From positions 1 to 19,486 of the forward strand of contig CAXKVR010000810.1 in NCBI GenBank assembly GCA_964058845.1: a DNA stretch of 19,486 bases. The letters are read 5' to 3'. The notes beneath the pieces were generated by a model. The model saw nothing but the letters and a program-made list of their open reading frames with translations. It made no database searches and was not told the DNA's origin. A program made the translations under genes and the position numbers. Each line of letters begins with the position of its first letter. The first letter of the stretch is position 1. The stretch is from Carex sylvatica. Lineage: Eukaryota; Streptophyta; Magnoliopsida; Poales; Cyperaceae. Positions 9,152-17,261 of this stretch are shown here, one piece after another.

Positions 9152-10225
9152 TTTCTTTTTCTTTTCTTTTTTTGGTATTTTCCCCTAGGATACAAATTCA
9201 TTTGTAATTTCGAAAAGCAAAAAAAATACACTGTCGCTTTCTTAACAGAGACTGAAATTAAACGTCGGCGTGTATGTACATGTAAAGTATAAAAAGTAAA
9301 CATCAAAATGATTAATTTTTTTTTTCAGAAAAAGATGTCAAATACTAAATTATAATTTAAAAAGGTATATGCCAGGATCCTTTTCTAATTATTGTTTTTG
9401 TATTTATTATCTTTGCAAGATGGTTGCCATGCATGCACGCCATATATATTTGACGCGTTTAGATTCTAAACAAATAATTAATACAATAATTTTATAATAT
9501 TATCATAACTGTTTGAATTTTATAAATAAAAATATAAATTCATAGTACGGACTGATATATTTATTCTGATTTATTTAAATAAGAATGATGATGAAGCATT
9601 TTAATTTTGAAATATTGACGAGACATCTTCTAAAAATTAAAATTAAATTCAGAAGAATATGGGACCGTTCACACGGAGATATCTGTGCTATGTATTTAGA
9701 GGATAATTTTGTGACTAAATTTAAAATCTGGTCGTCTAAGCTACCAACGGTACGTCCACAGATTTCAGTTTTTTTTTTTTTTTAATGTTTTTCTCCTTCC
9801 TATAGCAAGTCCGTAGATAATTTAATTTATTAATTTACCTCACTCCACCTGTTTAATTATATACAATAATTCAACACGACATTACACCAAATATACAATA
9901 ATTTATCTCAGTCCACCTGTTTATAACATTAAACCTCGGAATATTAAACTAATTAAAGTATAACAATTTGTAGGACTTCCCTTACAAGAAAAAAGGGGGG
10001 AAAACATGAGAGAATTATTTTGTAGATTGGGATAAATCTTAAGGTGAAAAATATTAAAAAAACTACATAATTATATATTTTAGTTAGTAGGGAGGGCACA
10101 AGTTTATTACATCACTTACATCACTCGTTCGCTTAAGTAGATTATAACTTGAATTTAGATTGAAACTCGCTCAATTATAGAATTTGGTTAGATAAACTTC
10201 AAGTCAATATTATAATATTTAAGAA
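9152..10225. other. Intergenic, no gene seen
   Basis: AT-rich, with a partial direct repeat around TCCACCTGTTTA (about 9846 and 9915). The 66-codon frame at 9585-9785 runs into a T homopolymer and has no recognisable similarity. Confidence 0.4.
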
Positions 10226-10320
10226 CTAATTTTTGATCCAGTGGCAGGAGGTCATAAGTTTAAAATTCGAAAATAAAAAGTTTTTATGAAAATTGAAATT
10301 TAAAAGAATATTAGATCTCC
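10226..10320 (+). repeat. tRNA-derived SINE-like copy 3 (degenerate)
   Basis: GAACTAATTTTTGATCCAGTGGCAGGAGGTCATAAGTTTAA-type sequence, read in short pieces, parallels copy 1: the A-box-like TTGATCCAGTGGCA is at 10233-10246 and the B-box remnant AAGTTTAAAATTCG at 10256-10269. Here the boxes are only about 10 bases apart, so the middle is deleted. A relic only. Confidence 0.4.
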
Positions 10321-10922
10321 GTCTTTCTTTCAAAAAACAAAAAAAATTAGATATAATAACATTTAATTGAAGTTGACTTGAATCAACTCAATTAATACAT
10401 ATGATACTTAAAATAATTAAAATAATTACATGATATACTGATCTTACAAATTACTTGACATACTTGATTTCTTTCAAGTTTTTTTATGTTACGGTTTATA
10501 AAATGCTAGTAACTAACAGTTTGGTCATGATCTAATGCACGTGAAGGTAAAATTCGATTGGACTTGACTAATTAAATTATATTAGTGAAATTAGAATCAA
10601 TTGATCACCACTTAATTCGTCTCTCTACGATTCCCATGATATATATATATATATAGAAATGCCAATAATTATCATGGAAAAATGTTTCGGTGTACTTGGA
10701 AATTTGAAGACCGTCCCTGCGGAAAATTAATTGCACCATATAGTGATATAGACCAATTTAGACTAGCCAAGATTCATTCTCTCCCCCAATTAGAAGGCTA
10801 GCATTTAAACAAGCGCGCACCATCGCTTTCCCTTTTTACTATTTTATCATATCCGGTATCCACCGTCCACACTCCACACTCCATCCACAAGCCCCTCCAG
10901 CCCACATTTCAATGCCATCCGT
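10321..10922 (+). promoter_or_regulatory. Distal upstream region of the nicotianamine synthase gene
   Basis: No gene is seen. It contains a perfect G-box, CACGTG, at 10538-10543 (context GCACGTGA), about 500 bp before the ATG, and a (TA)n run near 10640-10655. G-box-like sites are bound by bHLH factors of the plant iron-deficiency network, but whether this one is used is inference. Confidence 0.4.
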
Positions 10923-11045
10923 TATATATACACCTTCCCCTCCCCTCCCTCCAATGCACCTCATCAACATACATTAAATCTCACCTCAGTTCTCTTCTCT
11001 CAATACACACCTCCCATCTAACACATACGCACTACACTGGTATCC
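10923..11045 (+). promoter_or_regulatory. Core promoter and 5' leader of nicotianamine synthase
   Basis: A TATA box, TATATATA, lies at 10923-10930. It is followed by a pyrimidine patch at 10933-10952 (CTTCCCCTCCCCTCCCTCC), typical of plant core promoters. Transcription would then start near 10955-10965, giving a CT/CA-rich leader of about 80-90 bases without an upstream ATG after about 10960. The start codon context is TATCCATGGCC, with G at +4. Confidence 0.65.
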
Positions 11046-12023
11046 ATGGCCTCTCTCAACCAAGACCAACAAGCTTTACTTGAGAACATCTCCTCTCTCT
11101 ATGACTCTCTTTCCACCCTTCCTTCTCTCCTTCCCTCACCTCAAGTCAACTCGCTCTTTACTGAACTGGTCACAGCATGCATCCCTCCATCGGAGATTGA
11201 TGTCTCCAAACTCGACATGAAAGCGCAAGAAATGCGCTTGAAACTGATCGATTTATGCAGCAATGGAGAGGGCTTGTTAGAGAATCACTACTCTGATATC
11301 TTAGCCTCGTACGAAAACCCGTTAGAGCATCTCTCACTTTTTCCTTACTATACCAATTACCTCAAACTTAGTCAGTTGGAGTTTGAACTCCTTTCACAGC
11401 ATGTTAACGGCATGCCAATGCGTGTTGCCTTTATCGGGTCAGGTCCGTTACCTCTTAGCTTGCTCGTTCTGGCGACCTACCATATGACAACCACACGGTT
11501 TCACGGGTATGATCGAGAGTCATCTGCTACAATCCGTGCTCGTAAACTGTTAAAATCCGATGCTGACATGGCATCTCGAGTTGAGTTTCGCACTGCAGAT
11601 GTCATGTCTCTGACACATGTGCTGTCATCGTACGATGTGGTTTTCTTGGCCGCACTGGTTGGGATAGACCAAGAAGATAAGGTAAGAGTTATCGAGCACC
11701 TGAATAGGTACATGGCTGTTGGGTCGGTTTTGGTGGTGCGCAGTGCACACGGTGCGAGGGGGTTCTTGTACCCAGTGGTGGGGTCAGAGGAGCTAAAGGG
11801 GTTTGAGGTGGCGTCAATTTATCACCCGAAAGATGAGGTGATCAACTCGGTGATTGTTGCTAAGAAGTTACCATCGGTGCATGCACATGTGCACTTGCCG
11901 GGTGAGGGGGCGCCGGTGCAAGGAGGGTTGCCTCTGAGGACTTGCTGCTGTTGTGAGAGAGAGGCGATCATGGTGAATGGATGCAAGATGGAAGAGCTGG
12001 CCAGAGAGGAGCTTCAATCTTAA
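11046..12023 (+). CDS. NAS: Nicotianamine synthase
   Basis: A complete 325-residue intronless ORF, as usual for plant NAS genes. The enzyme joins three aminocarboxypropyl groups from S-adenosylmethionine into nicotianamine, the chelator used for iron, zinc and copper transport and, in grasses, the precursor of phytosiderophores. Visible family marks: PLEHLSLFPYYTNYLKL (92-108) with the Tyr-rich block next to the active site; the glycine-rich SAM site GSGPLPLS (131-138), where many relatives have a Thr-Ser pair; YDVVFLAALVG (196-206); VVRSAHGARGFLYP (230-243); and DEVINSVIVAKK (263-274). A YxxL sorting-like motif (Tyr105) and a di-Leu (115-116) resemble those described for a rice NAS. The variable tail carries a Cys cluster (300-303). 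No stop or frameshift. The start fits the family N-terminus. Regulation by iron status is expected from the family, not shown here. Confidence 0.96.
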   Translation: MASLNQDQQALLENISSLYDSLSTLPSLLPSPQVNSLFTELVTACIPPSEIDVSKLDMKAQEMRLKLIDLCSNGEGLLENHYSDILASYENPLEHLSLFPYYTNYLKLSQLEFELLSQHVNGMPMRVAFIGSGPLPLSLLVLATYHMTTTRFHGYDRESSATIRARKLLKSDADMASRVEFRTADVMSLTHVLSSYDVVFLAALVGIDQEDKVRVIEHLNRYMAVGSVLVVRSAHGARGFLYPVVGSEELKGFEVASIYHPKDEVINSVIVAKKLPSVHAHVHLPGEGAPVQGGLPLRTCCCCEREAIMVNGCKMEELAREELQS

Positions 12024-12216
12024 TCAATAACCCAATATTATTCAAGTGAGATTTGTTTAACCTATATATTTTCTATTTTCTGAACCTTTTTAATTTGTCA
12101 ATTGTATGTGGTGGGTTGTTTTATGTTTTTTTTTTCTCGTGTTTAAGGAATAACTCAATATTGTGGTCCTCTAATTACTGTTATTTATAATTATGTGGAT
12201 CATATATATATATACA
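12024..12216 (+). other. 3' untranslated region and flank of nicotianamine synthase
   Basis: AT-rich sequence after the TAA at 12021-12023. AATAAC strings near 12025 and 12150 could serve as weak polyadenylation signals. The fold-back array begins about 190 bp past the stop codon. Confidence 0.45.
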
Positions 12217-12594
12217 CAACATGGTTAAAATGGTGCAACTTGCTTTACAAGTTTTTAAAATCCTAACGGTCGATTCGAATTGTTCATCTTGTTCTCCATA
12301 TTAATATGTGTTTGGAGACCAAATTTTACATTTTTTGAAAAAAATTTACTTTTTTTTAGATAGTTAGAAAATCAAATATCTGAATGGTGCAGAATTTTTT
12401 AGATCAAGTAATTTTCTACCTATCTAAAAAAATAATAAAATTTTTTCAAAAAATGTAAAATTTGGTCTCCAAACACATATTAATAAGGAGAACAAGATGA
12501 AAGGTTCGGATCGACCGTTATGATTTTGAAAACTCAAATATTGAGTCATAGCACCGTAGCCCTTTATGCAACCCATAGCACGCTAGCCTTACTC
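12217..12594. mobile_element. Fold-back element A of a three-unit array
   Basis: Left arm (about 12257-12353): AAAATCCTAACGGTCGAT, then GTTCATCTTGTTCTCC, then TTTGGAGACCAAATTTTACA. It is mirrored by the right arm (about 12420-12527), reading TGTAAAATTTGGTCTCCAAA and so on outward. The right outer end reads GCACGCTAGCCTTACTC, and its complement GTAAGGCTAGCGTGC resembles the end of element B. The left outer end is shorter, probably truncated. TA runs flank it. Non-coding. Confidence 0.72.
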
Positions 12595-12613
12595 ATATAT
12601 ATATATATATATA

Positions 12614-13014
12614 GCAAGACTACTATGCTTTGCAAATTAAAGATGGTGTTTTAATTTGCGCTCATATCTCTAGTTTCAAAGTTCAAAATGTCGATCCAAA
12701 CCGTTCAAGTTGATATCCATATTAAATTGTGATTGGAGACCAAATTTTATATTTTTTTGGAAATTTATTATTATTTTTTAGAATTTTCCAAAATTAGTGT
12801 TTTTTAGGAAATTCTGGACCATCAAAAACAGTGATTTTCAAAAATTCTAAAAAAATAGTAAAAAATTTCCAAAATATATAAAATTTGGTCTCCAAGCACA
12901 ATTTAATATGGATATCAACTTGAACGATTCGGATCGACGTTTTGAAATTTAAAACTAGAGATATGAGGGCAAATTAAAACACTCACTTTAATTTGCAAAG
13001 CATGGTAGCCTTAC
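12614..13014. mobile_element. Fold-back element B of a three-unit array
   Basis: The terminal inverted repeat GCAAGACTACTATGCTTTGC is matched by the complement of the right end, GTAAGGCTACCATGCTTTGC, and both continue AAATTAAAG. The inner arms again contain CCGTTCAAGTTGATATCC and TTGGAGACCAAATTTTATAT and their mirror images. The element is 401 bp, flanked by (TA)n on the left and TATATATA on the right, consistent with insertion at TA. No coding capacity. Confidence 0.8.
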
Positions 13015-13022
13015 TATATATA

Positions 13023-13436
13023 GAGATAGAGAGAGATGGACTACGGTACATTGCAATGTATAGCCTTCTTTGTACATTTCACTATAAATCACGTGATTCA
13101 AAGTTCAAATAACCGGTCCAAACCGTTCATCTTGTTGTCCATATTAATAAGTGTTTGGAGACCAAATTTTATGTTTTTTAGAATTTTTTTAGATTTATTG
13201 AAAATTGCTGTTTTTTATGGTCCAGATTTGTCTGAAAACAGAGATTTTCAATAAATCTAAAAAAATAGTAAATTTTTTCAAAAAATGTAAAATTTGGTCT
13301 CCAAATACATATTAATATGGACAACAAGATGAACGGTTTGGATCTATTATTTGAACTTTTAATTACGTGATTTATAGTTCAATGTACAAAAAAAACTATA
13401 CATTGCAATGTACCATACTTCATCTCACTCTCTCTC
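13023..13436. mobile_element. Fold-back element C of a three-unit array
   Basis: The left end GAGATAGAGAGAGATGGACT, then GGTACATTGCAATGTATAG, and the mirrored right end (complement GAGAGAGAGTGAGATGAAGT, then GGTACATTGCAATGTATAG) form long terminal inverted repeats. The arms run on through TATAAATCACGT, AAACCGTTCATCTTGTTGTCC in pieces, and TTTGGAGACCAAATTTTA. The element is 414 bp, with TATATATA on both sides. The 72-codon frame inside (13036-13254) is an accident of the repeat. Confidence 0.82.
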
Positions 13437-13444
13437 TATATATA

Positions 13445-14245
13445 GCACTTCGCTATGTTTATTATTCTGTTTCTTTGTGGCATTACGAGACCGATCGATG
13501 TGTATGACAGTGTATTCTCAAAGTCTGAATCTCTTGAACAGTTGAACTGTTGAGGTCTTGATCGTTTTTTCCCTTTTCTTGTTGATAATTTCTTATGATA
13601 TCACTAAATTTTATGACCTGTTATACGTCAACCATCTATGGAAAAGATCAAAAGAAATAAATTATTGTCGTCTGGCCACGTCAAAGAAATTGTGTATTTA
13701 AATAAACAAGATATTTCACATCAGCAAGAATATATAAATTTTCATGTATATATTATACAACGGTTTATTAATACTATTTTTCAAGATTTCATTTTCATAA
13801 AGGTTTCCATTTTATTATTGGAACCATTTAGATGGGTTATATTTACATAAAAGTCCCTGTAACTGACTTAACCGGTCGATCTGATACAATATATACATGC
13901 ATATTAATATTCACACCGGAGGGGTTTTTTTTTTCGATACAGACAAAAATAACATATACAGGTGCTACTTTTGAATGCCAAGTGATGGGATTGTAACGAA
14001 TCCTGATTTTTTTTTTTTATTTAAAAAAAAAAGTTTCTGTTTGAATTGGGACGAATCAATATGTGTTGTCATTTTCCATGAGCATCGACGAACAAGTTCT
14101 ATACAGAAAAATTGAATGTGATCTAAATGCTCCGATATAAATAAATCTGTTGGCTACCAAAAAGTATGCTTCCACTTTCCTAGAAAATGTTTGCATGGCA
14201 GCGACAAATTATCAATTTTTACATGAATCTGGAGGTATCCGCGAG
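13445..14245. other. Intergenic, no gene seen
   Basis: AT-rich with several long homopolymers near 13930 and 14010-14030. The 70-codon frame at 13638-13850 has no recognisable similarity. Confidence 0.4.
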
Positions 14246-14409
14246 CAGAGGCGAAGGCACAATTTTGTATTTATTGATAAATTTTTATATATTTTAGCAT
14301 AAAATGCAATGGAACGGTTAAATTGACAATTATTCGTAACATAAAAATAATATATGTTTGACTACATTTACATTTGACTCCTATAGTCTTAGTGTCTGAC
14401 TCCGGCAAG
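14246..14409. mobile_element. hAT-like element relic
   Basis: It starts CAGAGGCGAAGGCAC and ends TGTCTGACTCCGGCAAG, related to the ends of the elements at 4337 and 8378. The interior words TTTGACTCCTATA and TTTATTG-type strings also parallel those elements. No 8-bp duplication was recognised, so the boundaries are approximate. Confidence 0.5.
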
Positions 14410-15000
14410 AATAAAAAAGAACTATCAACATGTGAGTGAGAGTAAATTGACATAAGTTAGTATTTTTAAAGTATTATTTTTACCGATAAAAGTATTCACA
14501 ATAATACCGATATAATTTAGCATTTTTATCTTCCTGGATAATCGATTATAAGAGGCATAGAGGGGAACAAGAAAAATCACGGTCAAATTCTTTATAATAA
14601 TAATAAGCATTAAAGAAGATTGATGCGAAGCCAAGAGAAATTCGATGATTTCCTCTCTGTACTTTCTGAGATTTACTAGCTGTCTTCTCCTTGTTTGCAG
14701 TTAGAACAAGCAAGGTTGAAGGTTACTGTCCATAAATAATGTCCCGTTGATGTGAGAGATTTATTACAAAACTGATATCTCAAACCATCCCAATTTAGCA
14801 TAATTAAGATTGCACTCAGTCTTCTCATCAAAGAGAGTCTAAATCTGCTGAAATTTCAGTTCCGATTTCAGGTTTCTCAAATGCCTCCTCTCTATCTTCT
14901 CTTTCTCTCTCTTCAAAATTTTTTGAGGAGAGATAAAAATTATTCTTAAATAAATATTATTTCTTAGCGAAGTTCAAGAAATAATCCTAATTAATAGTCA
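14410..15000. other. Intergenic, no gene seen
   Basis: AT-rich, with a pyrimidine-rich part near 14640-14930. Short minus-strand frames at 14271-14634 look like chance. Confidence 0.4.
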
Positions 15001-15732
15001 AAATATCCAGGGAGAATTTCATATATACCACTCAAAACTGTGAAATTGCGTATTTACCATCCAAATTTTTGTAATTACATATTTACCATCTAAAAATTTA
15101 TTAACTCACGTATTTACCCAATATAACTTTAATATATATCAAATATACCCAAAACTCTGATTAATTATAATTAATTTTCTTAAAACTAATTAATCAAGGA
15201 TTAACTTAGCACTCTCTCTTTAAAACCGTTCTCATTTACACCTAGTATAAAAGATTAAAAACAAATATTCCAAACTGTATCAGTAACAAAACACAGATTC
15301 TCAAACTCAGTTACTACTTTGATAATGGATTGCAATATCAGCATTGAATTTAGTACAAGTTATTTTATTGGAAAAGTTGAAGTGGTTATTTTGTTTTTAG
15401 ACGATTAAGCTGGAGTTAGAATCCTTATATCCGAGTTTAAGCGGCAGAGACAAGATGAGGAGAGAGTTTCAGTGAAAATGAGAAGTTACATCAAAAAAGA
15501 CATGAGAGAAATATGTGCGCAGAAGAAACAGAGAAGGAGAAGAGACTAAATAACCTATTAATTATATTTTATATAATCTTAAACTTAATTAATATTACTT
15601 TTTGATTAATTGGGTAAATATGTAAGTTATTAGATTTTTAGATGGTAAATATGTAATTATAGAAATTTAGATGGTAAATACGTTAATTTCATAGTTTTTG
15701 AGTGGTATATATGAAATTCTCCCAAATATCCA
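15001..15732. mobile_element. Non-autonomous Mutator-like element with exact 9-bp target duplication
   Basis: The element at 15010-15723 (714 bp) has terminal inverted repeats of about 112 bases. The left begins GGGAGAATTTCATATATACC and the right is its near-exact inverse, ending GGTATATATGAAATTCTCCC. The flanks carry a perfect 9-bp repeat, AAATATCCA (15001-15009 and 15724-15732). Inside each arm a TATTTACCATC(T/C)AAA-like unit recurs two to three times. The middle (about 15400-15550) is purine-rich (GAGGAGAG, AGAAGGAGAAGAG) and could be captured sequence, but no ORF of note is present. It ends 134 bp before the CACTA element. Confidence 0.9.
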
Positions 15733-15878
15733 TTGTTAAATGGATCCAACCCTTTTCTGATTACTTTAGAGTGTAAAATATGTTAAGAACAGAAGTCACT
15801 TGACAATTTATTAAGCCAAATAAAGTTTTTCCAAAATACTGGAAAACAAGAATAAAACACTAGTGGAAAAACAGGAAT

Positions 15879-16047
15879 CAGGATCGGCCTATCTGGATCG
15901 GCTATATGAAACAACCGATACTAATATCTATCTGGATCGGTTCTTTGAACAAAACCGATCCTAATAGTTAATCAGGATCAGTTATTTATAACAACCGATC
16001 CAGATAGTATCTGGATCGGTTTTTTATAAACAACCGATCCTGATAGT
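15879..16047. repeat. CACTA subterminal inverted repeats (GGATCGGTT / AACCGATCC)
   Basis: Motifs in order: AGGATCGG, TGGATCGG, AACCGATAC, TGGATCGGTT, AACCGATCC, AGGATCAGTT, AACCGATCC, TGGATCGGTT, AACCGATCC. They alternate in orientation as about four head-to-head pairs with 8-15-base spacers, each pair able to form a small hairpin. In En/Spm, short subterminal repeats bind the element's regulatory protein (TNPA). A similar role is inferred here. Confidence 0.8.
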
Positions 16048-16255
16048 GCATATGAAAAGTTAATTCAGTTCCATTTATGTCAGAATCTCGTTTCTCTTCC
16101 TCTATCGTCTCTCTTAATTAGCGCAGCAGCTATTTCGCCCTACATTACTTCAGCTATCTCAGCTCTCTTTTCTGAGGTACATTTGATCATTTCTTTTCTC
16201 AAGTTTGCTATTACTAGTAGAGCACCATTTATTGGCTTTATGATTAATTTGGTTC

Positions 16256-16272
16256 AAACCCTAAACCCTAAA
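16256..16272 (+). promoter_or_regulatory. Telo-box (AAACCCTAAACCCTAAA)
   Basis: Two and a half plant telomere units. Short AAACCCTA boxes occur in many plant promoters and leaders and are bound by Myb-like telobox proteins. Here it sits in the CACTA leader, and its function is unknown. Confidence 0.5.
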
Positions 16273-16916
16273 TCCTATATATATACAAGTAGTGAGTTAT
16301 GATCCGGCCCGTTCAAAATCTAAACCTTATAATCTTGATTCAGCTCCTTTGTTAGTTCCACAAGCTTTTAATTTGAATACCTAGCATCTTCTCATTTCAA
16401 GTTTATTTTGATATGTGGAGACTTGGATGCATATGAATATACATATATGCATATATACTATATATGAGCTAATATATGAGCTACATATGAGTTATTCTTT
16501 ATATGTGGAGGTTTTCTTTATAAGTTTGAATAATACCTCTTCTTATTTCAAGATTTGCATGCACACGCTTTTGAGTTTGCTATATATATGCTATAGGAGC
16601 ATTTTTTTTATTTCAAGTTGTAGGATATATATATAACATGCATGTTATGTACATCTCTTAATTAGGTTCTGATCGATGTTTTAATTTTGTAGATTGGCTA
16701 TTATTGAGATATTTGGTGCAGCGATATATTTTCATTTCACTCGATCCTTCATCAAAAAAAAGTTGTAAGTACAACCTAGAACTCATGTTTAATTAGTTTT
16801 GTGCATTAATGTGTTTTTTTTTGTAAGAGATGTATTTATATTAGCTAGGTATGTAGCTAGAGTACTGTCTTATGAGCCACAACCGCATTATTAATGCCTT
16901 TAGGTCATGATACCCG

Positions 16917-16968
16917 TTCAAAATTAATCCATTAGGGATTAATTTTGAATAGTCCCCGTTTTGGGACT
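16917..16968. repeat. Two small perfect hairpins
   Basis: TTCAAAATTAATCC (16917-16930) pairs perfectly with GGATTAATTTTGAA (16936-16949) over a 5-base loop. AGTCCC (16951-16956) pairs with GGGACT (16963-16968) over 6 bases. Both lie directly before the large hairpin, in the CACTA leader. Confidence 0.85.
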
Positions 16969-16969
16969 G

Positions 16970-17161
16970 CTCTCTGAATACTTTGTTTCATTTAGGATGT
17001 GGCCACATGTTAGTCGTGTTTTAGCATTTAAGAAAATTTCAGCAACATTTCCACTTAGTTTCCCGAATCTCGGGGAACTAAGGGGAAATGCTGCTGAAAT
17101 TTTCTTAAATGCTAAAACACGACTAACATATGGCCACTACTGAGACAAAGTATTCAGAGAG
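16970..17161 (+). repeat. 192-bp near-perfect hairpin in the CACTA leader
   Basis: The arms begin CTCTCTGAATACTTTGT (16970-16986) and end ACAAAGTATTCAGAGAG (17145-17161). A perfect 38-bp stem joins 17007-17044 to 17092-17129 (core TAGCATTTAAGAAAATTTCA). Pairing continues inward through CTTAGTT and CCCGA to a loop of about three bases. The only sizeable bulge is about 4-5 bases near 16990-17000. As RNA it would be a stable double strand of the size of a plant miRNA or siRNA precursor. It sits about 100 bases before the transposase ATG, probably within the leader intron. Confidence 0.9.
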
Positions 17162-17261
17162 TGGGATAGGATGGTAACCCGGCCCCATGTAAGCCCTATT
17201 GTGAACAGAACTAAGCTCTGCAACCTTGTTCTTAATTAATTGTGTTTTATTATAATTGCAG

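Larger units (their letters stand above)
16048..17261 (+). promoter_or_regulatory. CACTA leader with probable 5' intron
   Basis: No coding sequence precedes the transposase ATG. A possible splice donor, GAG|GTACAT at 16176/16177, and a good acceptor, TATAATTGCAG ending at 17261 immediately before the ATG, would define an intron of about 1.1 kb. The leader holds a telomere-like AAACCCTAAACCCTAAA (16256-16272) and three hairpins between 16917 and 17161. The splice assignment is inference. Confidence 0.5.

Noticed and set aside
9037..9306. Open frames on both strands across the CT/CA microsatellite
   Set aside because: They are produced by the dinucleotide repeat (Ser-Leu or Arg-Glu runs).
11501..11713. 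Minus-strand frame inside nicotianamine synthase
   Set aside because: Antisense shadow of an intact conserved gene.
13036..13254. 72-codon frame within fold-back element C
   Set aside because: It lies in a non-coding inverted-repeat element, and the sequence is explained by the repeat.
16415..16636. 73-codon frame in the CACTA leader
   Set aside because: TA-rich, low-complexity translation, with no match to CACTA proteins, which begin at 17262.
16970..17161. The large hairpin as a separate MITE inserted in the CACTA leader
   Set aside because: The flanks show no target duplication (GGGACTG on the left, TGGGATA on the right). The pairing is continuous with the neighbouring small hairpins, so it is kept as part of the CACTA element.
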